From assembly GCA_019747795.1 (NCBI GenBank), contig JAIEQK010000016.1, positions 1-48,292 on the forward strand: DNA of 48,292 nt, given 5' to 3'. Positions 1 through 7,249 of this stretch are shown in pieces; position 1 is the stretch's first letter; every line of letters begins with the position of its first letter. This DNA is from Gammaproteobacteria bacterium (GTDB lineage: Bacteria > Pseudomonadota > Gammaproteobacteria > Ga0077536). Below the pieces are notes generated by a model. The model did no database searches. It was not told the DNA's origin and was given only the letters and a program-made list of their open reading frames with translations. The position numbers were made by a program, and so were the translations under genes.

Positions 1-245
1 TCGACTATGTGAGCCCGGCAGCCTACGAGAGCAGACCTAATCGAAACAACGTGTCCACGATTCGTTGGTAACACCAGTTGCAGGAGGAACCTCGTCGATA
101 AAGTCCACTTATCGCTGTCTACCGCCGGGGGAAGCTTACGGTTCGACCTGGCACGCGCCGTTTCGAATTCCGGACAAAAGTTGGACATGACGCACCGCTA
201 CTCGCAGGGCGTCGCTAGGTCGTCGGCAGAGGCAATAAGATGTCC

Positions 246-1535
246 CTAAGGCATAGTAGGCGGAGGGGACACAGTGGAAAAAACTGGCGAGGGCTGCCAG
301 TACGTTAGGCGGTATTCTCGGACTGCGCTTTCGTCCGGCCCCTTCAGCTGGCGGCATGAGTCGAGAAAATCCGCCCACCAAGCCATGATCTTCGTTCGTT
401 CAGCCATATAGAGGGCGCCGTTGTATATAGAGCGAATTTTGTCCTTATCGCTGTGAGCGAGCTGTAACTCAATTGCGCGGCTTTCGAACTGCCCGGATTC
501 ATGCAGGATCGTGGAAAACATTGACCTGAATCCGTGCCCGGTCAATCGACTCCTATAGCCTAGTCGATACAAGGCGAATAGGACCGTGTTTTCGCTCATG
601 GCTTTGGAGCCGGGATGGTGTTCGTTGGGAAAAATATAGCGCCGGCGGCCACTAATGGACTGAAGGGACTTTAGGGCACTAACGGCCTGACTGCTGAGCG
701 GAACAAGATGCTCTTTTCGGGATTTCATGCGGTGCGCGGGAATTCGCCAGATACGCGCGTCAAAATCGATTTCGGACCATTCGGCGAAGCGAAGCTCCTG
801 GGTCCGGACCGCGGTGAGGAGCAGAAGCTGCATCGCCATTTTGGTCACCGGTGCTCCAGAGAACCCGTCGAGTCTTTTCAGGAACTCCGGAAGCTCTGCC
901 TCGGTCAGGCGGGCGTGGTGCCTGACTTGGCGACTCTTGAGCGCTCCGCGAAGGTCACGAGACGGGTCACTGCTCATCAGTCCAGTCCGGACGCCGTGTC
1001 GGAAGATTTGTCCACCGATGTTGAGGACTTTCTCGGCCACGGCGGGCGCGTCACGGCCTTCAATTTTCCTGATGACTGTAAGAAGATCTCGGGGAGCAAT
1101 ATCGGAAACAGGCACGGCACCGAATTCCGATACCAGTTCTCTGTCCAGAAATTTCCGCGTGTCGGCGGCGTATCGCGGAGACCAACCGGCCTGCTTGGTT
1201 TCGAACCAGTCGTTCGCTAGCCCCACAAAAGTGTTGGCAAGCCTCAAGGAAGATTCCCGTTTTGAGCTCCTGCGTTCGGCCGTAGGGTCAATGCCCTCAG
1301 CGAGCAGTGTGCGTGCCTTGTCTCTTCGTCTACGTGCCTCTGCGAGAGTTACGGCGGGATACACGCCCAAGGCAAGCAGCTTTTCCTTCTTGTGAAATTT
1401 GAATCTGAAACGCCACTTTTTTCGGGTCAGGCCATCTGTCCCGACGGTCACGAGCAGGTAGAGCCCGTTTGAATCAAACAGCTTCTGAGGTTTGGTGGAG
1501 CCTTGCGCCGCTTTGACTTCAATGTCGGTGAGCAT
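246..1535 (-). CDS. P4-type tyrosine integrase of an integrated element
   Basis: Site-specific recombinase that would insert and excise a mobile element at the neighbouring tRNA. The N-terminus (LTDIEVKAA, then GLYLLV and ALGVYPAVTLAEAR) is the DUF4102 arm-binding domain of P4/CP4-57-like integrases. The middle is a SAM-like core-binding domain. The C-terminal catalytic domain keeps the Arg of LLLTAVRTQEL, the HGFR box, the LAH histidine and a Tyr in SIYNGA. About 429 residues is normal for the family. I start it at the ATG at 1533-1535, because family members begin at this point; an in-frame GTG at 1574 would add 13 residues. The gene reads away from tRNA-Gln, whose 3' end lies about 165 bases upstream. 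GC is visibly lower than in the neighbouring chromosome, consistent with transfer. The element's other genes lie outside the window. Confidence 0.93.
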   Translation of the reverse strand: MLTDIEVKAAQGSTKPQKLFDSNGLYLLVTVGTDGLTRKKWRFRFKFHKKEKLLALGVYPAVTLAEARRRRDKARTLLAEGIDPTAERRSSKRESSLRLANTFVGLANDWFETKQAGWSPRYAADTRKFLDRELVSEFGAVPVSDIAPRDLLTVIRKIEGRDAPAVAEKVLNIGGQIFRHGVRTGLMSSDPSRDLRGALKSRQVRHHARLTEAELPEFLKRLDGFSGAPVTKMAMQLLLLTAVRTQELRFAEWSEIDFDARIWRIPAHRMKSRKEHLVPLSSQAVSALKSLQSISGRRRYIFPNEHHPGSKAMSENTVLFALYRLGYRSRLTGHGFRSMFSTILHESGQFESRAIELQLAHSDKDKIRSIYNGALYMAERTKIMAWWADFLDSCRQLKGPDESAVREYRLTYWQPSPVFSTVSPPPTMP

Positions 1536-1634
1536 GGTGGGGTACTTTTCCTTGTGGTGGGCCGCGTACCCCACGAACGTACCCCTACTTGCCTTGCGCT
1601 TTCAAGACTTGGTGTGACACGACCAGAAACAAGA

Positions 1635-1665
1635 AACCCCGAGAAAACAGACGTTTCCCGGGGTT
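1635..1665 (-). terminator. Hairpin downstream of tRNA-Gln, probable terminator
   Basis: Inverted repeat with 12-base arms (1635-1646 and 1654-1665), one mismatched pair and a 7-base loop. Read on the minus strand it lies 35 bases past the tRNA 3' end and is followed by a T-rich tract (TTTCTTGTTTC), so it fits an intrinsic terminator for the tRNA. It also lies before the integrase start, so it would shield the integrase from tRNA transcription. If the crossover is in the tRNA 3' end, this hairpin belongs to the element. Confidence 0.7.
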
Positions 1666-1699
1666 CTGATACGAAGTGAAATGGTGTGATTCGATGAAA

Positions 1700-1727
1700 T
1701 GGCTGGGGGACTAGGATTCGAACCTAG
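1700..1727 (-). other. Candidate attachment site (tRNA 3' end)
   Basis: Integrases of this family usually recombine in the T arm or 3' end of a tRNA. The T arm, acceptor strand and CCA end occupy these bases and face the integrase. No second copy was seen in the 1.7 kb to the left, so the other end would lie outside the window. Location is inferred from family behaviour. Confidence 0.5.
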
Positions 1728-1773
1728 ACTGGCGGAGTCAGAGTCCGCTGTCCTACCGTTAGACGATCCCCCA
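1700..1773 (-). tRNA. tRNA-Gln (anticodon CTG)
   Basis: Complete cloverleaf on the minus strand: 7-bp acceptor stem TGGGGGA/TCCCCCA, a D arm, an anticodon arm with loop CTCTGAC giving anticodon CTG (reads CAG), a T arm with GGTTCGAATCC, discriminator G and an encoded CCA end (1700-1702). The U1-A72 pair is typical of bacterial tRNA-Gln. A possible -10 box (TAAACT) lies just upstream, at about 1786-1791. Confidence 0.95.
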
Positions 1774-1800
1774 GAAGTGCCGGCAGTTTAGCGAAGAATG

Positions 1801-1821
1801 CCGCGGGCCGAAAGCCCGCGG
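1801..1821 (-). terminator. Hairpin after the four-helix-bundle gene
   Basis: Perfect 8-bp GC stem (CCGCGGGC with GCCCGCGG) and a 5-base loop, 4 bases past the stop codon of the gene ending at 1826. No long T tract follows, so termination is plausible but not certain. Confidence 0.5.
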
Positions 1822-1825
1822 GCCT

Positions 1826-2245
1826 TCATTCGGCCACCTGGCGCCAGGCCCTGTGGGCGCGGGGCGAGGCGTCGGGCTGCGCATCGCACCAGGTGATGAG
1901 ACTCTGCAGCTGACGCGAGATCTCGACCGATTCCTGCATCAACTCGGTGGAGCGCGTCACGGGGATGAGGTCGAGTTGCGCGGCGAGATAGAGCTGGGTG
2001 CGCAGTTCCGCGCAGTTGCCGCGGGCGCGTTCGAGGAAGTTCGCGAACTGGCCGAGTGTCGCGCGTTCGTAGCCGGCGGCGATGTGCGCGGCGAGCGACA
2101 GGCTCGCGCTGGTCACGCGTTCGCGGAACACCGCGTCGTCGCAGTCGTGAATCAACGAGTAGCTGCGCACCGCGAGACTGCAGGCGCGATTCCAGATGCC
2201 GAGGGAAGCGAGCGGGGAAGAGGAATGCGAGTCGAGGGCGTCCAT
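1826..2245 (-). CDS. Four-helix bundle protein (23S IVS/Avd-like family)
   Basis: 139 residues, almost all helical, with the family pattern IWNRACSLAVRSYSLI near the start and the AAHIAAGYERATLGQFANFLERARG stretch (residues about 52-76) typical of the TIGR02436 four-helix bundle group. Members occur as inserts in 23S rRNA genes, as accessory proteins of diversity-generating retroelements, and as stand-alone genes of unknown role. Here it stands alone between tRNA-Gln and rpsI. No reverse transcriptase or rRNA is nearby. The start is fixed by a strong AAGGAGG (2253-2259) seven bases upstream of the ATG. Function unknown; family assignment is by pattern. Confidence 0.75.
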   Translation of the reverse strand: MDALDSHSSSPLASLGIWNRACSLAVRSYSLIHDCDDAVFRERVTSASLSLAAHIAAGYERATLGQFANFLERARGNCAELRTQLYLAAQLDLIPVTRSTELMQESVEISRQLQSLITWCDAQPDASPRAHRAWRQVAE

Positions 2246-2269
2246 GCCATGACCTCCTTGTGGTGGCGT

Positions 2270-2290
2270 ACCCGGGCATCCTGCCCGGGT
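2270..2290. repeat. 9-bp inverted repeat between rpsI and the next gene
   Basis: Perfect arms ACCCGGGCA and TGCCCGGGT around a 3-base loop, 40 bases past the rpsI stop. It may terminate the rplM-rpsI transcript, but no T run follows on the minus strand, so the role is uncertain. Confidence 0.45.
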
Positions 2291-2330
2291 TTGTGAGCCA
2301 GTATAGGCCGCATCGCCGCGGCCTGCACCG

Positions 2331-2723
2331 TCAGCGCTTGGAGTACTGCGGGCGCTTGCGGGCCTTGTGCAGGCCGACCTTCTTGCGCTCGACCTCGCGG
2401 GCGTCGCGGGTGACGAAGCCGGCGACGCGCAGCGGCTTGCGCAGCGACTCGTCGTATTCGATCAGGGCACGGGTGATGCCGTGGCGAATCGCGCCGGCCT
2501 GGCCGGTGATGCCGCCGCCGATGACCGTGACCTTGATGTCGAAGTCATGGGCCATGTTCACGGTCTCGAGCGGCTGGCGCACGATCATGCGGCCGGTCTC
2601 GCGGCCGAAGTACTCGTCGATGGGGCGCTCGTTGATGAGGATGTTGCCGCTGCCGCGCTGCAGGAACACGCGCGCGCTAGAGGTCTTGCGACGGCCGGTG
2701 CTGGTGAGGACTTCGTATGCCAT
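2331..2723 (-). CDS. rpsI: 30S ribosomal protein S9
   Basis: Small-subunit ribosomal protein whose C-terminal tail reaches the P-site tRNA. The 130 residues match the family along the whole length: the start [19 protein letters not shown], the central [19 protein letters not shown], and the basic end [14 protein letters not shown], which is the diagnostic tail. It starts four bases after the rplM stop, so the two are co-transcribed in the order found in most proteobacteria. The ATG is at 2721-2723. No strong Shine-Dalgarno is visible, suggesting translational coupling to rplM. Confidence 0.98.
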   Translation of the reverse strand: MAYEVLTSTGRRKTSSARVFLQRGSGNILINERPIDEYFGRETGRMIVRQPLETVNMAHDFDIKVTVIGGGITGQAGAIRHGITRALIEYDESLRKPLRVAGFVTRDAREVERKKVGLHKARKRPQYSKR

Positions 2724-2727
2724 GCGA

Positions 2728-3156
2728 TCAGAATTCCAGTTGGATCGGCTGCTGTGCGGCGTGGGTGTGGGTCGGGCCGCTGAAGATCTTGAGCTTGCGC
2801 AGCATCGCGCGGCCCAGCGGACCCTTGGGCAGCATGCCCTTCACGGCGCGCTGGATGACCTGCTCGGGCGACTTGGCGAGGAGCTTGTCGAAGGTGATTT
2901 CCTTCATGCCGCCGATGTAGCCGGAGTGGTTGTAGTAGACCTTGTCCTGGGCCTTGTTACCCGTGACGCGAATCTTCCCGGCGTTGACGATGACGATGTA
3001 GTCGCCGGTGTCCATGTGGGGCGTGAAGATGGGCTTGTGCTTGCCGCGCAGCCGCTTGGCTACCTCGGCTGCCACACGGCCCAGCACCTTGTCGTTCGCA
3101 TCGACCAGGAACCAGTCACGTTTGATCGTGTCCGGCGTCGCAGTGTAAGTTTTCAT
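2728..3156 (-). CDS. rplM: 50S ribosomal protein L13
   Basis: Early-assembling large-subunit protein. It begins [15 protein letters not shown] and contains [12 protein letters not shown] and the [16 protein letters not shown] segment expected for L13. The 142-residue length equals the E. coli protein. I start it at the ATG at 3154-3156, since family members begin at this point; the reading frame extends 12 codons further upstream. The gene is read first in the rplM-rpsI operon, from a promoter at 3192-3220. Confidence 0.98.
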   Translation of the reverse strand: MKTYTATPDTIKRDWFLVDANDKVLGRVAAEVAKRLRGKHKPIFTPHMDTGDYIVIVNAGKIRVTGNKAQDKVYYNHSGYIGGMKEITFDKLLAKSPEQVIQRAVKGMLPKGPLGRAMLRKLKIFSGPTHTHAAQQPIQLEF

Positions 3157-3191
3157 CGGGTTGATTGGTAAGGTTCGAAAAAAGAGGCGCA

Positions 3192-3220
3192 ATGGTACGG
3201 ATGGACTCCGGGGGTGTCAA
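3192..3220 (-). promoter_or_regulatory. Sigma70-type promoter of rplM-rpsI
   Basis: On the minus strand a perfect -35 box TTGACA (3215-3220) and a -10 box TACCAT (3192-3197) are separated by exactly 17 bases. Transcription would start near 3185, about 28 bases before the rplM ATG. The promoter overlaps the possible early starts of coq7, which favours the later coq7 start. Confidence 0.8.
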
Positions 3221-3266
3221 TGCAAAACCCTGTAATCCCGCCCCTTTTTCACCGGACTTCGAGCCG

Positions 3267-3935
3267 ATGGACGAGGCCGGGGCAAGTGTGGTGAACCCGC
3301 GCCACTACTCGGCCCTGGACCGGGTGTGTCTGAACCTCGACCTGCTGCTGCGGGCCGCGGCCCGTACCGGCGCCATGCAGAACCGCCCGACCCCTGGCGC
3401 GGATCTGCCGGATCCCGCCCTGGACGGGGCCGACCGGCGACGCTCGGCGGGCTTCATGCGGGTGAACCACGCGGGTGAGGTCTGCGCCCAGGCGCTCTAT
3501 GTCGGCCAGGCGGTGCTGGCCAGGGACGAAGACACCCGCGCGGCGCTGCTCGCGGCCGCCGAAGAAGAGGGGGATCACCTCTTCTGGTGCGAACAGCGGC
3601 TGGCGGAGCTTGAAGCCAGGCCCAGCCGGCTCGACCCGCTGTGGTTCCTGGGCTCGGCGGCGATCGGCGCCGCCGCGGCGCTGGCTGGCGATCGGCTGAG
3701 CCTGGGCTTCGTCGAGGAGACCGAGGAGCAGGTGGTGCGGCACCTCGATGGCCATCTCGAGCGGCTCGCGCCGGACGATCAGCGCAGCCGGGCCATCGTC
3801 AGCGCCATGCGCGCCGACGAGGCCCGCCACGCCGAGGAGGCACGTCAGCGCGGTGCCGCCCCGGTGCCGGCGCCCCTGCGACGCGTCATGGCCTGGACGG
3901 CGCGGCTGATGACCACCTCCGCCTACTGGATCTGA
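3267..3935 (+). CDS. coq7: Coq7-type di-iron demethoxyubiquinone hydroxylase
   Basis: Hydroxylates the last ring carbon in ubiquinone synthesis (2-polyprenyl-3-methyl-6-methoxy-1,4-benzoquinol monooxygenase). The family start PRHYSALDR is followed by GFMRVNHAGEVCAQALY. Six di-iron ligands can be assigned: E71, E101 and H104 (EGDH), E153, E185 and H188 (EARH). The 222-residue length is normal. I start at the ATG at 3267, 12 residues before HYS. ATGs at 3192 and 3201 are in frame, but they lie in the rplM promoter and add sequence unlike the family. The gene is divergent from rplM. This aerobic enzyme replaces UbiF in many proteobacteria. Confidence 0.93.
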   Translation: MDEAGASVVNPRHYSALDRVCLNLDLLLRAAARTGAMQNRPTPGADLPDPALDGADRRRSAGFMRVNHAGEVCAQALYVGQAVLARDEDTRAALLAAAEEEGDHLFWCEQRLAELEARPSRLDPLWFLGSAAIGAAAALAGDRLSLGFVEETEEQVVRHLDGHLERLAPDDQRSRAIVSAMRADEARHAEEARQRGAAPVPAPLRRVMAWTARLMTTSAYWI

Positions 3936-4006
3936 GCCAGAATCCTTGCCATGACGTAGGCCCGGCGATGTTGAACCACGCCGCGCCGCCCCAACCTAGA
4001 GCCGCC

Positions 4007-5389
4007 ATGCACAGCCCACGCCTCTCTCACGCGCTCGCGCGCGCGTTGATCGTCATCGCCTGCCTTTGGACCGGTCTCGCTGCCGCGGGTCTGCCGCCGG
4101 CGGTGAACGGGGATGCCCTGCCGAGCCTCGCGCCCATGCTCGAGCGGGTCACGCCGGCGGTGGTCAACATCGCGACCGAGGGTCACGTGGAAATGCAGTT
4201 GAACCCGCTGTTCAACGACCCCTTCTTCAGGCGCTTCTTCAACGTCCCGGACCGGCCGCTGAGCCGCAAGACCCAGAGCCTCGGCTCGGGGGTGATCGTG
4301 GACGCCACGCGCGGCCTCATCCTGACCAACAACCACGTCATCGCCAACGCCGACCGCATCACGGTCAACCTGCGGGACGGCAGGAATCTCAGCGCCGAAC
4401 TGGTGGGCAGCGACCCGGACAGCGACGTCGCCGTCATCCGCATCAAGGCGCCCCGGCTCACCGCCTTGAAGCTCGCCGACTCGGATCAGCTTCGGGTGGG
4501 CGACTTCGTGGTCGCCATCGGCAACCCTTTCGGTCTCGGCCAGACGGTCACTTCGGGCATCGTGAGCGCGCTCGCGCGCAGCGGTCTCGGCATCACGGGT
4601 TACGACGATCTCATCCAGACCGACGCCTCGATCAATCCCGGCAACTCGGGCGGCGCGCTGGTCAACCTGCGCGGCGAGCTGATCGGCATCAACACCGCGA
4701 TCTACTCGCAGAGCGGCGGCAACATCGGCATCGGCTTCGCCATCCCGGTGAACATGGCGCACCAGATCATGCTGCAGTTGGTCGACCACGGCGAAGTGAA
4801 GCGCGGCTATGTCGGCGCGCAGTTCCAGGACCTGACGCCCGAACTGTCCGAAGCCTTCTCGCTGCCTACCGGGCGTGGGGCCGTGGTGGTCGACGTGAGC
4901 GACGGCTCGCCGGCGGCCGAGGCCGGCCTGGTGCCGGGCGACGTGGTGACCCATCTGAACGGGCGCGCCATCGGCAGTGTCACGGACCTGCGTAACCAGC
5001 TCGCCCTCGTACGGAGCGGCGACCGCGCCGAGTTCCGCATCCTGCGCGACGGCGCCGCGGCCAAGCTCGACGTGCGCGTGGCCGACCGCGAGGAGCGGGT
5101 CAGCGCGGACGGCCAGTTCCGCAACGAGCGCTTCGCCGGCACCACCATGGGCGAGATACCCTCGGACGCGCCGGCCTACGGGCGGCTGCAAGGCGTGATG
5201 GCCTACAAGGTCACGCGCGGCTCCCGCGCCTGGAACGCCGGCCTGCGTGCCGGCGACATCATTCTCTCGGTGAACCGCGCGCCCACGCCCTCGCTGCCGG
5301 TGTTCCTGAACACCGTCAACCAGGCCAAGGGCTCATTGCTGCTGAACGTGCACCGCGGCGACCAGAGCGCGTACATCGTCATCAAGTAA
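4007..5389 (+). CDS. Periplasmic serine protease, DegP/DegQ family
   Basis: Envelope quality-control protease. The start MHSPRLSHALARALIVIACL gives a signal peptide ending near AAA (about residue 27). The catalytic triad is visible as H110 (LTNNHVI), D140 (SDPDSDVAVI) and S214 (NPGNSGGAL). Two PDZ domains follow (from about residues 265 and 370). 460 residues and two PDZ domains fit DegQ/DegP rather than the anchored single-PDZ DegS. An in-frame ATG at 3968 would add 13 residues before the signal. The gene follows coq7 by 71 bases on the same strand. Which Deg paralogue it replaces cannot be told from one window. Confidence 0.93.
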   Translation: MHSPRLSHALARALIVIACLWTGLAAAGLPPAVNGDALPSLAPMLERVTPAVVNIATEGHVEMQLNPLFNDPFFRRFFNVPDRPLSRKTQSLGSGVIVDATRGLILTNNHVIANADRITVNLRDGRNLSAELVGSDPDSDVAVIRIKAPRLTALKLADSDQLRVGDFVVAIGNPFGLGQTVTSGIVSALARSGLGITGYDDLIQTDASINPGNSGGALVNLRGELIGINTAIYSQSGGNIGIGFAIPVNMAHQIMLQLVDHGEVKRGYVGAQFQDLTPELSEAFSLPTGRGAVVVDVSDGSPAAEAGLVPGDVVTHLNGRAIGSVTDLRNQLALVRSGDRAEFRILRDGAAAKLDVRVADREERVSADGQFRNERFAGTTMGEIPSDAPAYGRLQGVMAYKVTRGSRAWNAGLRAGDIILSVNRAPTPSLPVFLNTVNQAKGSLLLNVHRGDQSAYIVIK

Positions 5390-5418
5390 GCGGCGTCATC
5401 AAGTGAGCGCCACGCCGC

Positions 5419-6330
5419 TCAGCGACAATAGTCGACGCCGGGAAGCTTGGCCTCACGCACCACGGTGGCGAGACACTGGATGACCTGCGGCCGAGCGAAG
5501 CCGCGACGGTAGAACACCGCGATGGTGCGCGACGGCGCAGGTGCGGCGAAGGGCCGCAGTTCGAGCAGGCCGGCCAGGTCTTCGTTGATGCGCATGGTCG
5601 ACGGCAGGATGGTCACACCCGCGCCCATCGCCACCATCTGGCAGATGGTCTCGAGCGAACTGCCCTCGAGCGTTTTCTGCAGGCCGCCGGCGGCCGGTCC
5701 CACCGGACAGATCTCCACCACCTGGTCGCGAAAGCAGTTGCGCGCGCCGAGCAGCAGCAGAGTCTCGCTGGCGAGGTCCTGGGGGGCGAGCTTCTTTTTC
5801 TTGGCCAGCGCGTGGCCGGTGGGCAGGGCGATGCGAAAGGGCTCGTCGTAGAGCGGCCGTGACAAGAGCTGCGGGTCGCTGAACGGCAGCGACATGATGG
5901 CCGCGTCCAGCTCCCCGCGCTTCAGCTGGTTGGCCAGCGCATCCGTGAAGTTCTCCTTCACCACCAGCGACATGTTCGGCGCGTGATGCTTGAGGCCCGG
6001 GATGAGCCGCGGCACCAGGTAGGGGCCGACGGTGTAGATCACGCCGAGCGTCAGCTGGCGGCCAAGCGGGTCGCGCGCCGCCTCGGCGATCTCCTTCACG
6101 CCGTCCGCGGCGCGCAGCACCTGTTCGGCCTGCGCGACGATGGCCTGACCGATGTCCGTCACCAGCACTTCGCTGTGGCTGCGCTCGAACAGGCGCACGC
6201 CCAGTTCTTCCTCGAGCTTGCGCACCGCGACGCTCAGGGTCGGCTGGCTGACGAAGCACGCCTCGGCCGCCTTGCCGAAATGGCGCAGGCGGGCGACGGC
6301 GGCGATGTAGCGCAGCTCGGTGAGCGTCAC
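5419..6330 (-). CDS. oxyR: Peroxide-sensing LysR-type regulator OxyR
   Basis: Transcription factor switched on by hydrogen peroxide. The N-terminal helix-turn-helix (residues about 1-60, with KAAEACFVSQPTLSVAVRKLE) is LysR type. The effector domain holds C199 and C208 in GARNCFRDQVVEIC, the same numbering and nine-residue offset as the redox pair of E. coli OxyR, so disulfide sensing should work as in the model protein. 303 residues is normal. The start is a GTG at 6328-6330. It is the last gene of an apparent rmuC - HAD hydrolase - oxyR operon, 18 bases after its neighbour. OxyR more often sits beside its targets or recG. Confidence 0.95.
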   Translation of the reverse strand: MTLTELRYIAAVARLRHFGKAAEACFVSQPTLSVAVRKLEEELGVRLFERSHSEVLVTDIGQAIVAQAEQVLRAADGVKEIAEAARDPLGRQLTLGVIYTVGPYLVPRLIPGLKHHAPNMSLVVKENFTDALANQLKRGELDAAIMSLPFSDPQLLSRPLYDEPFRIALPTGHALAKKKKLAPQDLASETLLLLGARNCFRDQVVEICPVGPAAGGLQKTLEGSSLETICQMVAMGAGVTILPSTMRINEDLAGLLELRPFAAPAPSRTIAVFYRRGFARPQVIQCLATVVREAKLPGVDYCR

Positions 6331-6348
6331 GGCGCGCGCTGTGACCGC

Positions 6349-7215
6349 TCAGCCGTTGGCGGCCAGGGCCGGTCGCGAGGCCGCGTCCAGCGGTCCGTGC
6401 CGGCGCTGCAACAGCAGCTCGAACAGCGCGAGGTCCAGGTACTGATGGCCTTCCGCCGAGCCCTGCAGCACGCGGAACGGGCTGTCGGGTTCACCGGCGG
6501 AATCGAGCACGAGGTCGGCATTCGGGAACGCCGCGTCGCGCGTGAAGCGATGGGTCGTGACCACGGTCACGAGCCCGGCCGCGAGGCCCGCCGCGGCGCC
6601 GTTCAGCGTGTCTTCCAGCGCGACGGTGCGCGTCGGATCGACGCCCATGGCGTTCAGCGCGGCGAGGTAGACGGCGGGGGAGGGCTTCTTCAAGGGCACG
6701 GAATCGCAGGTCTCGATGGCGCTGAACCATTGTCGCCAGCCGGGCGGCAGGTTGTTGTCGAGCAGCGTCTCGCAGTTGCTGCGCGCCGAGCTGGTGGCGA
6801 TGCCGAGCGTCAGGCCGGCCTCGCGCGCCTCGTCCAGCAGGCGGCGGATGCCCGGGCGCAGGCGTACCTGGCCTTCGGTCAGCATCGCGGCGTACTTGCG
6901 CGTCTTGGCGCGGTGCATGCTCACCACGAAGTCGGTGAAGCCCTCGCTGCTCGGGAAGCGCGAGCGCAGGCGGCGGCCATAGTCGGCGATACGTTCACGC
7001 CCACCGGAGATGGCGAGCAGTTCGCGGTACAGCTCCGGCGTCCAGTTCCAGTCCAGGCCGTATTCCTGGAACACGTGGTTGAAGGCCAGGCGATGGACGT
7101 CCTCGGTGTCGGCCAGGGTGCCGTCCACATCGAAGATGATGGCTTCTAGTCTCCTCACGTCCTGCTTGCGTCCCCGCAATGCGCCCGTCCAGGGCGATGA
7201 GTTTAAGGTAGTCAT
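6349..7215 (-). CDS. HAD-family phosphatase, CbbY/beta-phosphoglucomutase-like
   Basis: Cytosolic phosphohydrolase. Motif I is FDVDGTLADTE with nucleophile D29 and acid/base D31. Motif II is the Ser in IATSSAR, motif III the Lys of LKKPSPAVY, and motif IV ALEDT. The alpha-helical cap after motif I (LAFNHVFQEYGLDW) is the C1 type shared by CbbY and PGM-like enzymes. CbbY removes xylulose-1,5-bisphosphate, but no Calvin-cycle gene is nearby, so the substrate is unknown. The start is the ATG at 7213-7215. A good AGGAGG lies about 18 bases upstream, rather far, with no alternative ATG, GTG or TTG between. It lies between rmuC and oxyR in one transcription unit. Confidence 0.85.
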   Translation of the reverse strand: MTTLNSSPWTGALRGRKQDVRRLEAIIFDVDGTLADTEDVHRLAFNHVFQEYGLDWNWTPELYRELLAISGGRERIADYGRRLRSRFPSSEGFTDFVVSMHRAKTRKYAAMLTEGQVRLRPGIRRLLDEAREAGLTLGIATSSARSNCETLLDNNLPPGWRQWFSAIETCDSVPLKKPSPAVYLAALNAMGVDPTRTVALEDTLNGAAAGLAAGLVTVVTTHRFTRDAAFPNADLVLDSAGEPDSPFRVLQGSAEGHQYLDLALFELLLQRRHGPLDAASRPALAANG

Positions 7216-7249
7216 GGCGATTGAGCGATTGTTCCTCCTGTGAGTGAGC

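Noticed and set aside
1-245. Second attachment site or small gene at the window start
   Set aside because: No copy of the tRNA 3' end is present, and the open frame at 136-381 overlaps the integrase end and looks like chance.
1826-2245. A diversity-generating retroelement
   Set aside because: The four-helix protein resembles Avd, but no reverse transcriptase, template/variable repeat pair or C-type lectin target was found.
3192-3266. Longer N-terminus for Coq7
   Set aside because: The extra codons cover the rplM promoter and do not resemble the family N-terminus.
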